A stretch of DNA of 64,000 nucleotides, taken from positions 124,001-188,000 of the forward strand of contig NZ_JADG01000009.1 in the NCBI RefSeq assembly GCF_000518265.1. The letters run 5' to 3'. The stretch is from Actinomadura oligospora ATCC 43269 (GTDB lineage Bacteria > Actinomycetota > Actinomycetes > Streptosporangiales > Streptosporangiaceae). Under the pieces are notes generated by a model. The model was given only the letters and a program-made list of their open reading frames with translations, was not told where the DNA came from and did no database searches. The translations under genes and the position numbers were made by a program. The first letter of the stretch is position 1, and every line of letters begins with the position of its first letter. This document shows, piece by piece, positions 52,622 through 64,000 of the stretch.

Positions 52622-55600
52622 CAATCCCTGTCTGTGTCGCCGGCGAATTCGGATTCCAGCTCTTCGACCTGGTCCTGGTCCAGGGCGAGCAAGGGGAAGT
52701 CGGAGGGGGTGTGGCCGCCGGACCCGGGGTCCTCCGCGTGCGCGGCGATTCCGGCGAGCGTGTCCATCCACAGCCGCCCGATCTCGTCGATCTCGGACTC
52801 ACCGAGTATCTCCGGCAACCACCCCAGGGACAGAGTCAGAATTGAACAGTCGGACAGGTCCCGCACCGCCGCCGACACCTCCAGGGCGTGCAGCGCGGGC
52901 ATCTCCGCGTCGCCGCGCCCGCCCATCGCCCGAGGCTGCCAGTGGTCGGCGTTTCCGCTGCCCGAGCCCGTGGCATAGGCGAATCTGCCGAGATAGTTGA
53001 ACGCGATCTGCGGCGCCGGATATTTGGACAACGCCGGCCGCGACTCGGGATCGGAATAACGCAGCAGTCCATAACCGAGACCGTCACCGGGAATGGCGCG
53101 CATCTGTTCCTTGACGCGTTTGACCAGCGCGCCCGCCCCGGTCCCGCCGCGCCGGACGTCGGCGAGCGGCATGTCGCCCGCGGCGAGCCGCACCGGGTAG
53201 ACGCAGGTGAACCAGCCGACCGTCCGCGACAGGTCGCCCACGCCCCCGGACCGGCCGTGCCCCTCGACGTCCACGAGGAAGCCGCGGTCGGCGCCACCGC
53301 TCCAGGCGTGCAGGGCTCCGGTGAGCCCGGCGAGGAGCACCTCGTTCACGCCCGCGTGGAACAGGCCGGGGACCACTCCGAGGAGCGCGGCGGTGACGTC
53401 GGCGGGGACGGTGAGGGAGACGCGGCGCATCGCGGACTCCCGGTCCCGGCCCGCTTCCACCGCGCGGGCGCCCGGCAGGCCGTGGCCGCCGTCCAGGAGC
53501 GCCGTCCACGCTGCTCGTTCGGATCGCCGCGCGGCGGTCTGGTCGTCCAGCCAGCGCGCCCAGGCCCGGAAGCTCTGGGTCACCGGGTCCAGCACGACCG
53601 GACGGCCGTCGGCCAGCGCTTCGTACGCGGCGGCCAGGTCGGGGAGCAGGACCCGCCACGACACGCCGTCGGCGACCAGGTGGTGCACGACGACCAGGAG
53701 CCGTCCCGCCACCGCCGGGCCGCGGTCGAGCCAGACCAGCCGCAGGACCCGGCCGCGCCGCGCGTCCAGGCCGGCGGCGCCCGCGTGGGTCTCGACCGCC
53801 TTGCCCAGCGCCTCCTCGTCCATCGTGGACGCGTCGACGCGGGTCACCAGGTCGGCCGCCGCGACCGAGCCCGCCGGGCCGACCTCGATCACTCCCTCGC
53901 CGAGCCGGGCCCGCAGCATGTCGTGATGGTCGAGGACGGCCTGGAGGGCGGCCTCGAGGCGGTCGAGTGTCAGGTCGGGCGGCACGTCCGTGACCGTCCA
54001 CTGGCACAGGTCTCCGGCGAGGGCCCGCGGTCCGCCCGCCTCGGCCAGCCATCGCATGACCGGCGTCAGCGGGACGGTTCCGGTGCCGTCCGCGCCGGTC
54101 CCGGCGGTGTGCGGGGTGGTGTTCTCGGTCCGGGCGACCCGCGCGATCCCCGCAGGGGAGACGAACTCGAAGACGTCCTGGGCGCTGATCACCACGCCCG
54201 CGCGCCGTGCCCGCGCCACCAGCTGCATCGACATGATCGAGTCGCCGCCCAGGTCGAAGAACCCGTCCTCGACCCCGACCCGCTCCAACCCCAGAACCCC
54301 GGCGAACAGATCACACAAAGCCGCTTCCAGCTCCGTTCGCGGCTCCCTGCCGGTGACCGCCCCCGCGAAATCCGGAGCGGGGAGAGCCGCCCGGTCGAGC
54401 TTGCCGTTCACCGTGACCGGAAGCGCGTCCAGCGCCACCACGGCCGACGGCACCATGTACTCCGGCAGACGATCAGCCGCGAACCTCCGCAACTCCTCCG
54501 GCGCGGCATCGGCAACCACATACGCGACCAGGCGCTTCTCACCCGGACGGTCCTCACGAGCGATGACCGCGACCTGCCCGACCGCCTCATGACCGGCCAG
54601 CACGGCTTCGACCTCACCCGGCTCCACACGGAAACCACGGATCTTCACCTGCTCGTCCGCACGACCCGCGAACACCAACTCGCCGCCGCCCGTCCACCGG
54701 GCCAGGTCACCCGTCCGGTACATCCGGCCGCCGCCGAACGGGCACGCCACGAACCGTTCGCCCGTCAGGCCCGGACGGCTCTGGTAACCGCGCGCCAGAC
54801 CCGCGCCCGCCACGTACAGCTCACCGACCGCACCGGGCGGGACGGGCCGGAGGAACTCGTCCAGGACGAAGACGCGGGTGTCGGCGAGCGGACGGCCGAT
54901 GGGCAGCGCCCCTCCCGCGTCCGCGCCAGGTGCGAGCAGGTGGCCGGTCGCGCACAGGGTGATCTCGGTCGGCCCGTACAGGTGCCGGATCTCCGCCTCC
55001 GGGTTCGCCTCCCGCACCCGCGCCACCGCCGCCGGGGGGACCACGTCGCCGCCGGTCAGCAGGTTCGGCACGCCCGCGAAGGATCCGGGGTCCTCGTCCG
55101 CGAGGACCCGGAACGCCCCGGCCGTGACGTGCAGGGCCGTCAGGCGGTGCTCGGCGGCCAGGTCGCGCAGGACGGCCCCGTCGAGTTCGACGCCGGGGGG
55201 CGCGACCACGACCCGTCCGCCGCGGGCCAGCGGCACCCACAGTTCGAACACCGACGCGTCGAAGGCGAACGGCGCGTGCATCAGGACCCGCGCCGACTCG
55301 TCCAGTCCCCACCAGGGGTCCGAGACGAGCGCGGCCAGTCCGGCGTGCGTGACCGTCACGCCCTTGGGCTCGCCCGTCGACCCGGACGTGAACATCACAT
55401 AGGCCGGGTCGTCGCCCGAGAGCGCCACGTCGACCGGAGCGGTCTCGGGCGTTTCGGATTCCAGCCACTCCCCGGCGGCCTCGGACGTGACGACGGCGGC
55501 GACCCGGGTCTGGTCGAGCACGGACCCGCGCCGCGCCTCGGGCCAGGAGGGGTCGAGGGGGACGTAGGCGGCACCGGCCCGCCAGACGCCGAGCAGCACG

Positions 55601-58600
55601 GCGACCAGGTCGGCCGACCGCTCCATCTCCACGCCCACGCGGTCGCCGCGGCGCACCCCGGACGCGGTCAGCCGCGCGGCGATCCGGCGGGACGCCGCGT
55701 CCAGGTCACCTCGGGTCCGGCGGGCCCGTCCGGCCACGACCGCCGTCGCCGCCGGGTTCCGGACGGCCCAGTGCTCCACGAGCGCGGGGACGGGGGGCGA
55801 CGCGACGGGGCGTCCGGTGTCGTTCCACTCCTCGACCACCTGGACGCGTTCACGCGCGGTGAGCACGGGCACGCCGCTGGGCCGCAGCCCGGGGTCGGCG
55901 GCGAACGCCTCCACCACGCGGACGAACCGGTCGGCCAGCAGGCGGACGGTCTCCGGCTCGAACAGGTCGGCCGAGTACGCGACGTACCCGCGCATCCCCC
56001 CGGCCGCGCCGTCGTCGTCGCGTGCTGCGGTGAGGCTGAACGACAGGTCGAACTTCACCGCGTTCGTGCCGACGTCCAGCCGCTCCACGCGCGCGTCCGC
56101 GAGCGTCCACGGTTCGGGCGCCAGATCCTGGACGCCCAGGGAGACCTGGAAGAGCGGGTGCCGGGCGAGGGACCGCTCGGGGGCCAGCTCGTCCACCAGG
56201 CGCTCGAAGGGGACGTCCTGCCCGACGTAGGCGGCGAGGTCGGCCTCGCGGACCCGTTCCAGCAGGTCGGTGAAGGCGGGGTCGCCGCTCAGGTCGGTCC
56301 GCAGCACCAGGGTGTTGACGAAGAATCCGGCGAGGCCGTCGAGGGCGGCGTCCCCGCGTCCGGACACCGCCGTCCCGAGCGGCACGTCGTCGCCCGCGCC
56401 GAGCCGCGACAGCAGCACCGCCAGCGCCGACTGGACGACCATGAACAGCGTCGCCCTCCCCCGCCGTGCCACCTCGACCAGGCGGGCGTGGGTCTCGGGC
56501 CCGATCTCGAAGGGGACGCGTCCGCCGCGATGGCTCGCGACCGCCGGACGCGGACGGTCGTAGGGCAGGGGCAGCTCGGCCGGAAGGTCCGCGAGCGCCG
56601 CGCGCCAGTGGTCGAGCTGGGTGCGGAGGAGGCTGCCGGCGTCGTCCTCGTCGCCGATCGTCTCGCGCTGCCACAACGCGTAGTCGGCGTACTGGACGGG
56701 CAGCGGCGTCCAGCGCGGGGCCTCGTCGCGGCGGCGGGACGCGTAGGCGGCGGACAGGTCCCGGGCGAGCACGTCCATCGACCAGCCGTCGGCCGCGATG
56801 TGGTGCACGACGACCACCAGGACGTGGTCGCGCGGCGCGATCCGCAGCAGTTCCGCCCGCCACGGCGTCTCGGTGGCGAGATCGAAGCCCTGCTCGGCCA
56901 GGTCGGCGACGCGTTCCGCGACGGCCGCCTCCGCGGTCTCGTGGATCGTGAGGCGCAGTCGGGCGGCGGGCCCTTCCAGCACGTGCTGGTACGGGTTTCC
57001 CTCGACGTCGGGGAGGATCGTCCGGAGGGTCTCGTGCCGGTCGGCGACGTCGTTCAGCGCCGCCTCCAACGCGGAGACGTCCAGGTCACCCCGCGCGCGC
57101 AGCGCCAATGGGACGTTGTAGGTGCCGTCGGCGTCCTCGAGCCGGTTGAGGAACCACATCCGCAGCTGGGCGGACGACAGGGGGACGCGTTCGGGGCGCT
57201 GCCTGGCCGCCAGGACCGGACGCCGGGCGGCGTCCCGCCGGGTCAGGGCGGCCACGCCCGCCGGGCTCGGCGAGCCGAACAGCTCGCGGATCGTGATCTC
57301 GGCGTCCAGGACGGCGCGGATCCGGGCCACGAGGCGCATCGCGAGCAGGGAGTCGCCGCCCAGGTCGAAGAACCCGTCGTCGGGGCCGACCCGTTCCACG
57401 CCCAGGACCTCGGCGAACAGCCCGCAGACGATCTCCTCGACCGCCGTGCGCGGCTCACGCGCCGAACCCGGGGCGGCCAGATCGGGCGCGGGAAGTGCGG
57501 CCCGGTCGAGCTTGCCGTTCACCGTGACCGGTAGGACGTCGAGCGCAATCACGGCCGAGGGGACCATGTACTCCGGCAGCCGCTCAGCCACGAACCTCCG
57601 CAACTCCTCCGGCGCGGCATCGGCGACCACGTAGGCGACCAGCCGCTTCTCCCCCGGACGGTCCTCACGAGCGATGACCGCGACCTGCCCGACCGCCTCA
57701 TGACCGGCCAGCACGGCTTCGACCTCACCCGGCTCCACCCGGAAACCACGGATCTTCACCTGCTCGTCCGCACGACCCGCGAACACCAACTCGCCATCGC
57801 CCGTCCACCGAACCAAGTCCCCGGTCCGATACATCCGGCCACCGCCGAACGGGCACGCCACGAACCGCTCCGCCGTCAGCGCAGCACGTCCGAGATATCC
57901 ACGTGCCAGCCCTGCACCGGCCACATACAGCTCGCCCACAACACCCGGAGCCACCGGACGCAGGAAACGATCCAGGACGAACACCCGCGTGTTCGCCAAC
58001 GGACCACCGATCGGCAACACACCCACACCACCCGAGCCGACCGTGTGACCCGTCGCGCACAACGTGATCTCCGTCGGCCCGTACAAATGCCGCACGACCA
58101 GCTCAGGACACGCCTCACGGACACGCGCCACCGCCGACGGCGGCACAACGTCACCACCGGTCAGCACCTCGCTCAGCGAGGCGAGACACTCCGGGTCCTC
58201 ATCGGCCAGGACCCGGAACATGCCCGCCGTGACATGGACGTGCGTCATCCCGTGCCGTTCCGCCACGTCGCGCAGGACGGCCGCGTCCACCTCGCCGGGC
58301 GGTGCGACCACGACCCGCCCGCCGTGCGCGAGCGGCACCCACAGCTCGAACAGCGAGGCGTCGAACGCGAACGGCGCGTGCATCAGGACGCTCGCGGACC
58401 CGTCCATCCCCCACCACGGGTCCGACACCAGCGACGCCACGGCCGCGTGCGTGACCGCGACGCCCTTCGGGACGCCGGTCGACCCCGACGTGAACATGAC
58501 ATACGCCAGGTCGTCGCCCGTGACCGGCACCGGTGGGCGGACGGGGCCGCCCGGGGAGGCCGCGACGTCGATCAGCCGACCGGCGTGGACGTCCGGGAGC

Positions 58601-61600
58601 GCGCTCAGAGTCGCCGCCGTGCCGAGAACGACGGACGGGGACGCGTCGGCGAGCAGGTGGGCGACGCGTTCGGCCGGTTGACCGGCGTCGATCGGGACGT
58701 AGGCCGCGCCCGCCCGCCACACTCCCAGCAGCGCCGCGACCAGTTCGGCCGAGCGTTCCAGGGCGACGCCGACCCGGTCGCCGCGTCGCACGCCGTGCTC
58801 GGCCAGCAGCGTCGCGATCCGTCCGGCCTCGGCGGCGAGCCCGGCGTGGGTCCAGTGGACGGCGTCGGCGGTGACGGCGGTCGCGGACGGCGTCTCGCGC
58901 TCCCACCGTTCGAGGAGTTCGGGCACTGCGGGAACGGGTATCGGGCGGCCCGTCCGGTTCCAGTCGGTGACCACGCGCCGCCGCTCGTCGGCGGTGAGCA
59001 TGTCGAGCGCGCCGACGCGGGCCGCCGGGTCGTCCGAGACCTGCTCCAGGACGCGCACCAGCCGGTCGGCCAGCAGCCTCGCGGTGGACGCGTCGAACAG
59101 GTCGGCGGCGTAGGCGACCGTGCCGCGCGTCCCGGACAGGGTGAAGGTCAGGTCGAACTTCACCGCGCCGGTGTCCACGGGGATCTCGACGGCGGTCGTG
59201 CCCGCGAGGTCCCAGTCGGCCGCGGGGAGGTCCTGGACGCCCAGCGACACCTGGAACAGGGGATGGTGGGCCAGCGACCGGCTCGGGGCCAGCTCCTGGA
59301 CGAGCCGTTCGAAGGGGACGTCCTGGTGGGCGTACGCGGCGAGGTCGGTCTCGCGGACGCGCTCCAGCAGCTCGCCGAAGGTCGGGTCGCCGCTCACGTC
59401 GGTGCGCAGCACCAGCGTGTTGGCGAAGAACCCGACGAGCCCGTCCAGCGCGGGTTCGCCGCGTCCGGCGACGGCGGTGCCGACGGGGATGTCGTCGCCC
59501 GCGCCCAGTCCCGACAGCAGCGCCGCGAGCGCGGCCTGGACGACCATGAACAGGGTCGTCCGGTTGCGCCGGGCCAGACCGTTGAGCGCTTCGAGGGTGT
59601 CCGGGGCGAGGTCGAACGCGACGTGGCCGCCCTGGTGGGTCGCGACCGCCGGGCGGGGACGGTCGGCGGGCGGTTCGAGGAGGTCGGGGGCTCCGGCGAG
59701 CGTGGTGCGCCAGTGGGCGAGCTGCGTGGCGACGAGGCTGCCGGGGTCGTCCTCGTCGCCCACGACCTCGCGCTGCCACAGCGCGTAGTCGGCGTACTGG
59801 ACGGGCAGCGGCGCCCAGTCCGGCGCCGCGCCCCCGCGCCGTGCCGCGTACGCGGCGGACAGGTCACGGGCGAGGACGCCCATCGACCAGCCGTCGGCCG
59901 CGACGTGGTGCACGACCACCATCAGCACGTGCTCGACCGCGGTGGTGTCCTCGGCGGGGGCGAGCCGCCACAGTCCCACCCGCCAGGGCGGCTCGAGGCC
60001 GAGGTCGAAGCCGCGCCCGGCCGCCTCCCGGAGCGCGTCGCCCAGGTCATGTTCGCCGACCTCGCGCACGACGAGCGCCGGGTACGCCTCCGGCCCGGTC
60101 AGGACCCGCTGGCACGGTTCGCCGTCGTGATCGGGGAGGACGGTGCGGAGGACCTCGTGCCGGTCGGCCACATCCCGGATCGCCGCTTCGAGCGCCGAGA
60201 CGTCCAGTTCACCCCGAAGCCGGACGGCTACCGGCACGTTGTAGAGGCCGCCCGCGTCCTCCAGCCGGTTGAGGAACCACATGCGGGCCTGGGCGTAGGA
60301 CGGCGGCGTCGGCTCGCGGCGCGGACGGGGCGCGAGGGCGGGGCCGGACGCGCCGGGCCCGCCCAGGCCCGTCAGGGCGACGAGTCCGGCGGGGGTCGGG
60401 TCCTCGAACACGTCGGTGACGCTCAGGTCGGCGCCGAGGGCCGCGCGCACGCGCGCGACCAGCCGCATCGCCAGCAGGGAGTCGCCGCCGAGGTCGAAGA
60501 ACCCGTCGTCCACGCCCACCCGGTCGAGGCCGAGGACCTCGGCGAACAGGCCGCAGGCGATCTCCTCCACGGCGGTGCGCGGTTCGCGGCCCGCCGTCGC
60601 GGCGTGGCCGGGGGCGGGCAGGGCGGCGCGGTCGAGCTTGCCGTTCGGCGTCACCGGCAGTTCCGGGACGGCGACGACCGCGGCCGGGACCATGTACTCC
60701 GGCAGCCGCCCGGCGACGAACCGGCGCAGGGCGACGGCATCGACGGCCGGTCCGCCGTCGCCGTCCCCACCGGCCGCCACCACGTAGGCGACCAGGCGTT
60801 TGTCCCCCGGACGGTCCTCGCGGGCGATCACGGCGACCCCGGCGACGGCGTCGTGCGCGGCGAGGACGGCCTCGACCTCCCCCGGCTCGATCCGGAACCC
60901 GCGGATCTTCACCTGCTCGTCGCCGCGTCCGGCGAAGACCAGCGCGCCGTCCGGCGTCCAGCGGGCCAGGTCGCCCGTCCGGTACATGCGCCCGGCGGCG
61001 AAGGGGCACGCCACGAAGCGTTCGGCGGTCAGCGCGGCGCGGCCGAGGTAGCCGCGCGCGAGGCCGCTGCCCGCGACGTACAGCTCGCCGACGACGCCGG
61101 GCGGCACCGGACGGAGCCGGGAGTCGAGGACGAACACCCGCGTTCCGTTCAGCGGGCGGCCGATCGGCAGCGGCGCGGCGTCGGCGGTGGTCACGACGTG
61201 GCCGGTCGCGCACAGGGTGATCTCGGTCGGGCCGTACAGGTGCCGGACGAGGGTGTCCGGGCAGGCGGCCCGGACCGCGGCGACCGAGGCCGTCGGGACG
61301 ACGTCGCCGCCGGTCAGCACCTCGTCGAGGGCGGCGAAGCAGCCCGGGGCCTCGTCGGCGAGCACCCGGAACATGCCCGCCGTGACGTGCACGTGGGTGA
61401 GTCCGGCGCCGGTGACCAGCGCGGGCAGCGCGTGCGCGTCCAGGTCGCCGGGCGGCGCGAGCACGATCTGCCCGCCCGCGGCCAGCGGCACCCACAGCTC
61501 CAGCACGGACGCGTCGAACCCGTACGGCGCGTGCGCGAGGATCCGGGAGGACTCGCCCAGGCCCCACCACGGGTCCGCGACGAGCGCCGCGAGCCCTTCG

Positions 61601-64000
61601 TGGGTCACCGCGACGCCCTTCGGGACACCGGTCGACCCGGACGTGTACATGACGTACGCCAGGTCGTCCGGAGCGAGCGGGACCCGCACGGGACGCGCCT
61701 CGCCCGCCCGAACCCACTCCCCCAGGACCAGGACGCGCGCCCCTTCGGGGGCCTGCTCTTCCAGGCCCGGGCCCGCCAGCACGATCGCGGCCCCGGTCCC
61801 CTCGAGCACCATCGCGCGGCGCGGCGCGGGCCAGGACGGATCCACCGGAACGTAGGCGGCACCGGCCTTCCAGACGGCGAGCAGCGCCGCGACCAGCTCG
61901 GCCGAGCGTTCCGCCGTGACGCCCACGCGGTCCCCGCGGCCGACACCGGCCTCGGCGAGGCGGGCGGCGATCCGGTTCGCGGCGGCGTCCAGCTCGCCGT
62001 GGGTCCAGCGGAGGTCGCCCGCCTCCACGGCCACCGCCGCGGGCGCTCCGGCCGCCCGCGCCTCGATCAGGTCGCGGGCCGTCGCCCCGGCGGGCGCGGG
62101 GCCGGGGTCCTCTCCTCGGGCGACGATGAGCCGCCGTTCCGCGCGGGTCAGCACGTCGACGTCGCCGACCGGACGCTCCGGGTCGGCCGTGACCTGCCGC
62201 AGGGCACGGACGAACCGGTCGGCGATCCGCCGCGCGGTCCCCCGGTCGAACAGGTCGGCGGCGAACAGCAGCGTGCCCCGGAGCCCGTGGGTCCCGTCGC
62301 GGTCGACGGCCGCGAAGCCGAAGGACAGGTCGAACTTGACGATCTCGGTGTCGACGGGAAGCCGCTCGACGCCGAGCCCGGCCAGTTCCCAGCGGGTCTC
62401 GCGGCCGTCGCGCAGGCCGAGCGACACCTGGAACAGCGGGTGCCGGGCCAGCGAGCGGGCCGGGGCCAGCTCCTCCACGAGCCGTTCGAACGGGACGTCC
62501 TGGTGGGCGTAGGCCGCGAGGTCGGTCTCGCGGACGCGCTCCAGCAGCTCGCCGAACGTCGGGTCCCCGCCCAGGTCGGCGCGGAGCACGAGGGTGTTGC
62601 TGAAGAAGCCGACCAGGTCGTCCAGGCGGGAGTCGTCCCGGCCGGTGACGATCGTGCCGACGGGGACGTCCTCGCCCGCGCCGAGCCGGGACAGCAGCAC
62701 CGCCAGCGCCGCCTGCAGGACCATGAACGGCGTGGCGCGGTGCCGCCGGGCGACGTCCAGCAGCGCGGCGTGCGTGGCGGCGTCGATGTCGAACGCGACC
62801 TGTCCGCCCCGCCGCGCCGGGACGGCCGGGCGCGGCCGGTCGTAGGGCAGGGCGAGTTCGGCGGGCAGCCCGGCCAGCGCCGTGCGCCAGTGCCCGAGCT
62901 GCGCGCCGAGCGCGCTGTCCGGGTCGTCCTCGTCCCCGAGGGTGGCGCGCCGCCACAGCGCGTGGTCGGCGACCTGGACGGGCAGCGGCGCCCAGCCGGG
63001 CGCCTCGCCCTGGCGGCGCGCCGCGTAGGCGGTGGCCAGGTCGCGGGCCAGGACGTCCACCGACCAGGCGTCGGCCGCGATGTGGTGGACGACCAGGACG
63101 AGCACGTGCGCGTCCGGGGCGATCCGCAGCAGGTCCGCCTTCCACGGCGGTGCGGCGGACACGTCGAACCCCCGGCCGGTCAGCTCCGCGACGCGCGCGT
63201 CGACCTGGTCGGCGGCGACCTCGTGGACGCCGAGGACGGGCCGTCCCTCCTGGGGCGGCAGGACCCTCTGGTGCGGGACGCCGTCCCGGTCGGGGAAGAC
63301 GGTGCGCAACACCTCGTGCCGTTCGGCGACGTCGGCGAGCGCGGCCTCCAGCGCCGCCACGTCCAGGTCGCCCGTCAGCCGCAGCGGCAGCCGGACGTTG
63401 TAGGCCGCCTCCTGGTCCGCGAGCCGGTTGAGGAACCACATACGCCGTTGCGCGGACGACAGCGGGACGGTCTCGGGCCGCGGCCGGGCCGCGAGCGGCT
63501 CCGCGCGCGTGCCGGAGCCCGGGTCCTCCGCGAGCGCCGCCACCGCGCCGGGGGTCGGCGCGGCGAACAGCGCGCGGACGCCGATGTCGGCGCCGACCAC
63601 GTCCCGCAGCCGGGTGATCAGGCGCATGGCGAGCAGGGAGTCCCCGCCGAGTTCGAAGAACCCGTCGTCCACGCCGACCTGGTCCAGGCCGAGGACCTCG
63701 GCGAACACGCCGCACACGATCTCTTCCAGGGGCGTCCGCGGTCCTCGGCCGGTGGTGGCGCGCCCGGCGTAGTCGGGGGCAGGCAGCGCGGCGCGGTCGA
63801 GCTTCCCGTTCGCCGTCATCGGGATCTCCGGCAGCGCGACAACGGCCGCCGGGACCATGTGCTCGGGCAGCCGCCCGGCGGCGAAGTGCCGCAGTTGCCG
63901 CTCGTCCAGGCCGTCGCGACTGGGCACGACGTAGGCGACCAGGCGTCCGTCCCGCGCCACCACCGCGACCTGTCCGACCTGCTCGTGCTCGGCCAGCGTC
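52618..64000 (-). CDS. NRPS, 5'-partial: A-tail-T, then three Hpg modules and terminal epimerase
   Basis: The frame is open to base 64000, so the N-terminus lies outside; about 3793 residues are visible. Visible order: end of A1 ([10 protein letters not shown] near 63800), T1 ~63650, C2-A2-T2 (63470-60470), C3-A3-T3 (60310-57340), C4-A4-T4 (57180-54230), E (~54070-52720). Pocket residues: A2 DALHLGLLCK, A3 DAFHLGLLCK, A4 DAFHLGLLCK, all Hpg-type. T4 is GGDSIMSM and E has [13 protein letters not shown] and EGHGR, so the last Hpg should be D. C2 reads HHIAADAWS: the usual Gly after Asp is Ala. The partial A1/T1 closely matches the Thr module that starts the next protein. The C-terminus [19 protein letters not shown] is COM-donor-like. 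The stop overlaps the next gene's GTG (GTGA). It is the earliest NRPS visible; a starter or lipid-loading region may lie upstream. Confidence 0.94.

Overview
The window comes from a very GC-rich actinomycete: third codon positions are almost all G or C, GTG starts occur, and the gene set belongs to actinomycete secondary metabolism. It is most of a non-ribosomal peptide (NRPS) gene cluster for a peptide rich in 4-hydroxyphenylglycine (Hpg). The genus cannot be fixed from the sequence alone; Actinomadura/Nonomuraea-like or related genera are plausible.

Layout. 1-3767 (minus strand): Hpg supply and tailoring, with hydroxymandelate oxidase (hmo, C-terminus cut by the window edge), hydroxymandelate synthase (hmaS) and a glycopeptide-type FAD-dependent phenol halogenase. 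4010-10462: two related LuxR-type regulators with N-terminal ATPase domains (LAL), transcribed divergently around a 606-bp spacer. 10614-12032 (plus): a CPA2-type cation/proton antiporter. 12149-13120 (minus): a StrR/Bbr-family pathway regulator. 13425-13649 (minus): an MbtH-like protein. 13711 to beyond 64000 (minus): four giant NRPS genes joined by 4-bp NTGA overlaps, with the 5' gene running off the window.

The NRPS genes are transcribed from high to low coordinates, giving the assembly order 52618->64000, 35438-52621, 24348-35441, 13711-24351. There are 14 complete modules plus the tail of one more. Adenylation-domain pocket residues read by eye predict: [partial, Thr-like tail]-Hpg-Hpg-D-Hpg | Thr-Ser-Ser-Hpg-D-Hpg | Hpg-Hpg-D-Phe (aromatic) | Pro-like-Thr-small residue, then release by a C-terminal thioesterase. 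Epimerization domains occur only at the C-termini of the three upstream proteins, each followed by a short communication (COM-like) peptide, so every protein-to-protein handoff is an E-to-C junction.

Working together: HmaS and Hmo make 4-hydroxyphenylglyoxylate from 4-hydroxyphenylpyruvate; an aminotransferase not seen here would complete Hpg. MbtH supports adenylation, the halogenase probably chlorinates one or more Hpg rings, and the antiporter may contribute to ion homeostasis or export. A perfect GTCCAA-N17-TTGGAC dyad upstream of the halogenase fits control by the StrR-like protein. The regulator/halogenase/Hpg/MbtH set resembles glycopeptide and ramoplanin/enduracidin clusters, but no X domain, P450 cross-linking enzyme or dihydroxyphenylglycine genes are seen here. 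I do not recognise the predicted sequence as a known peptide. Near-identical duplicated tracts and patches of different codon use within the NRPS genes suggest assembly by module duplication and gene conversion.
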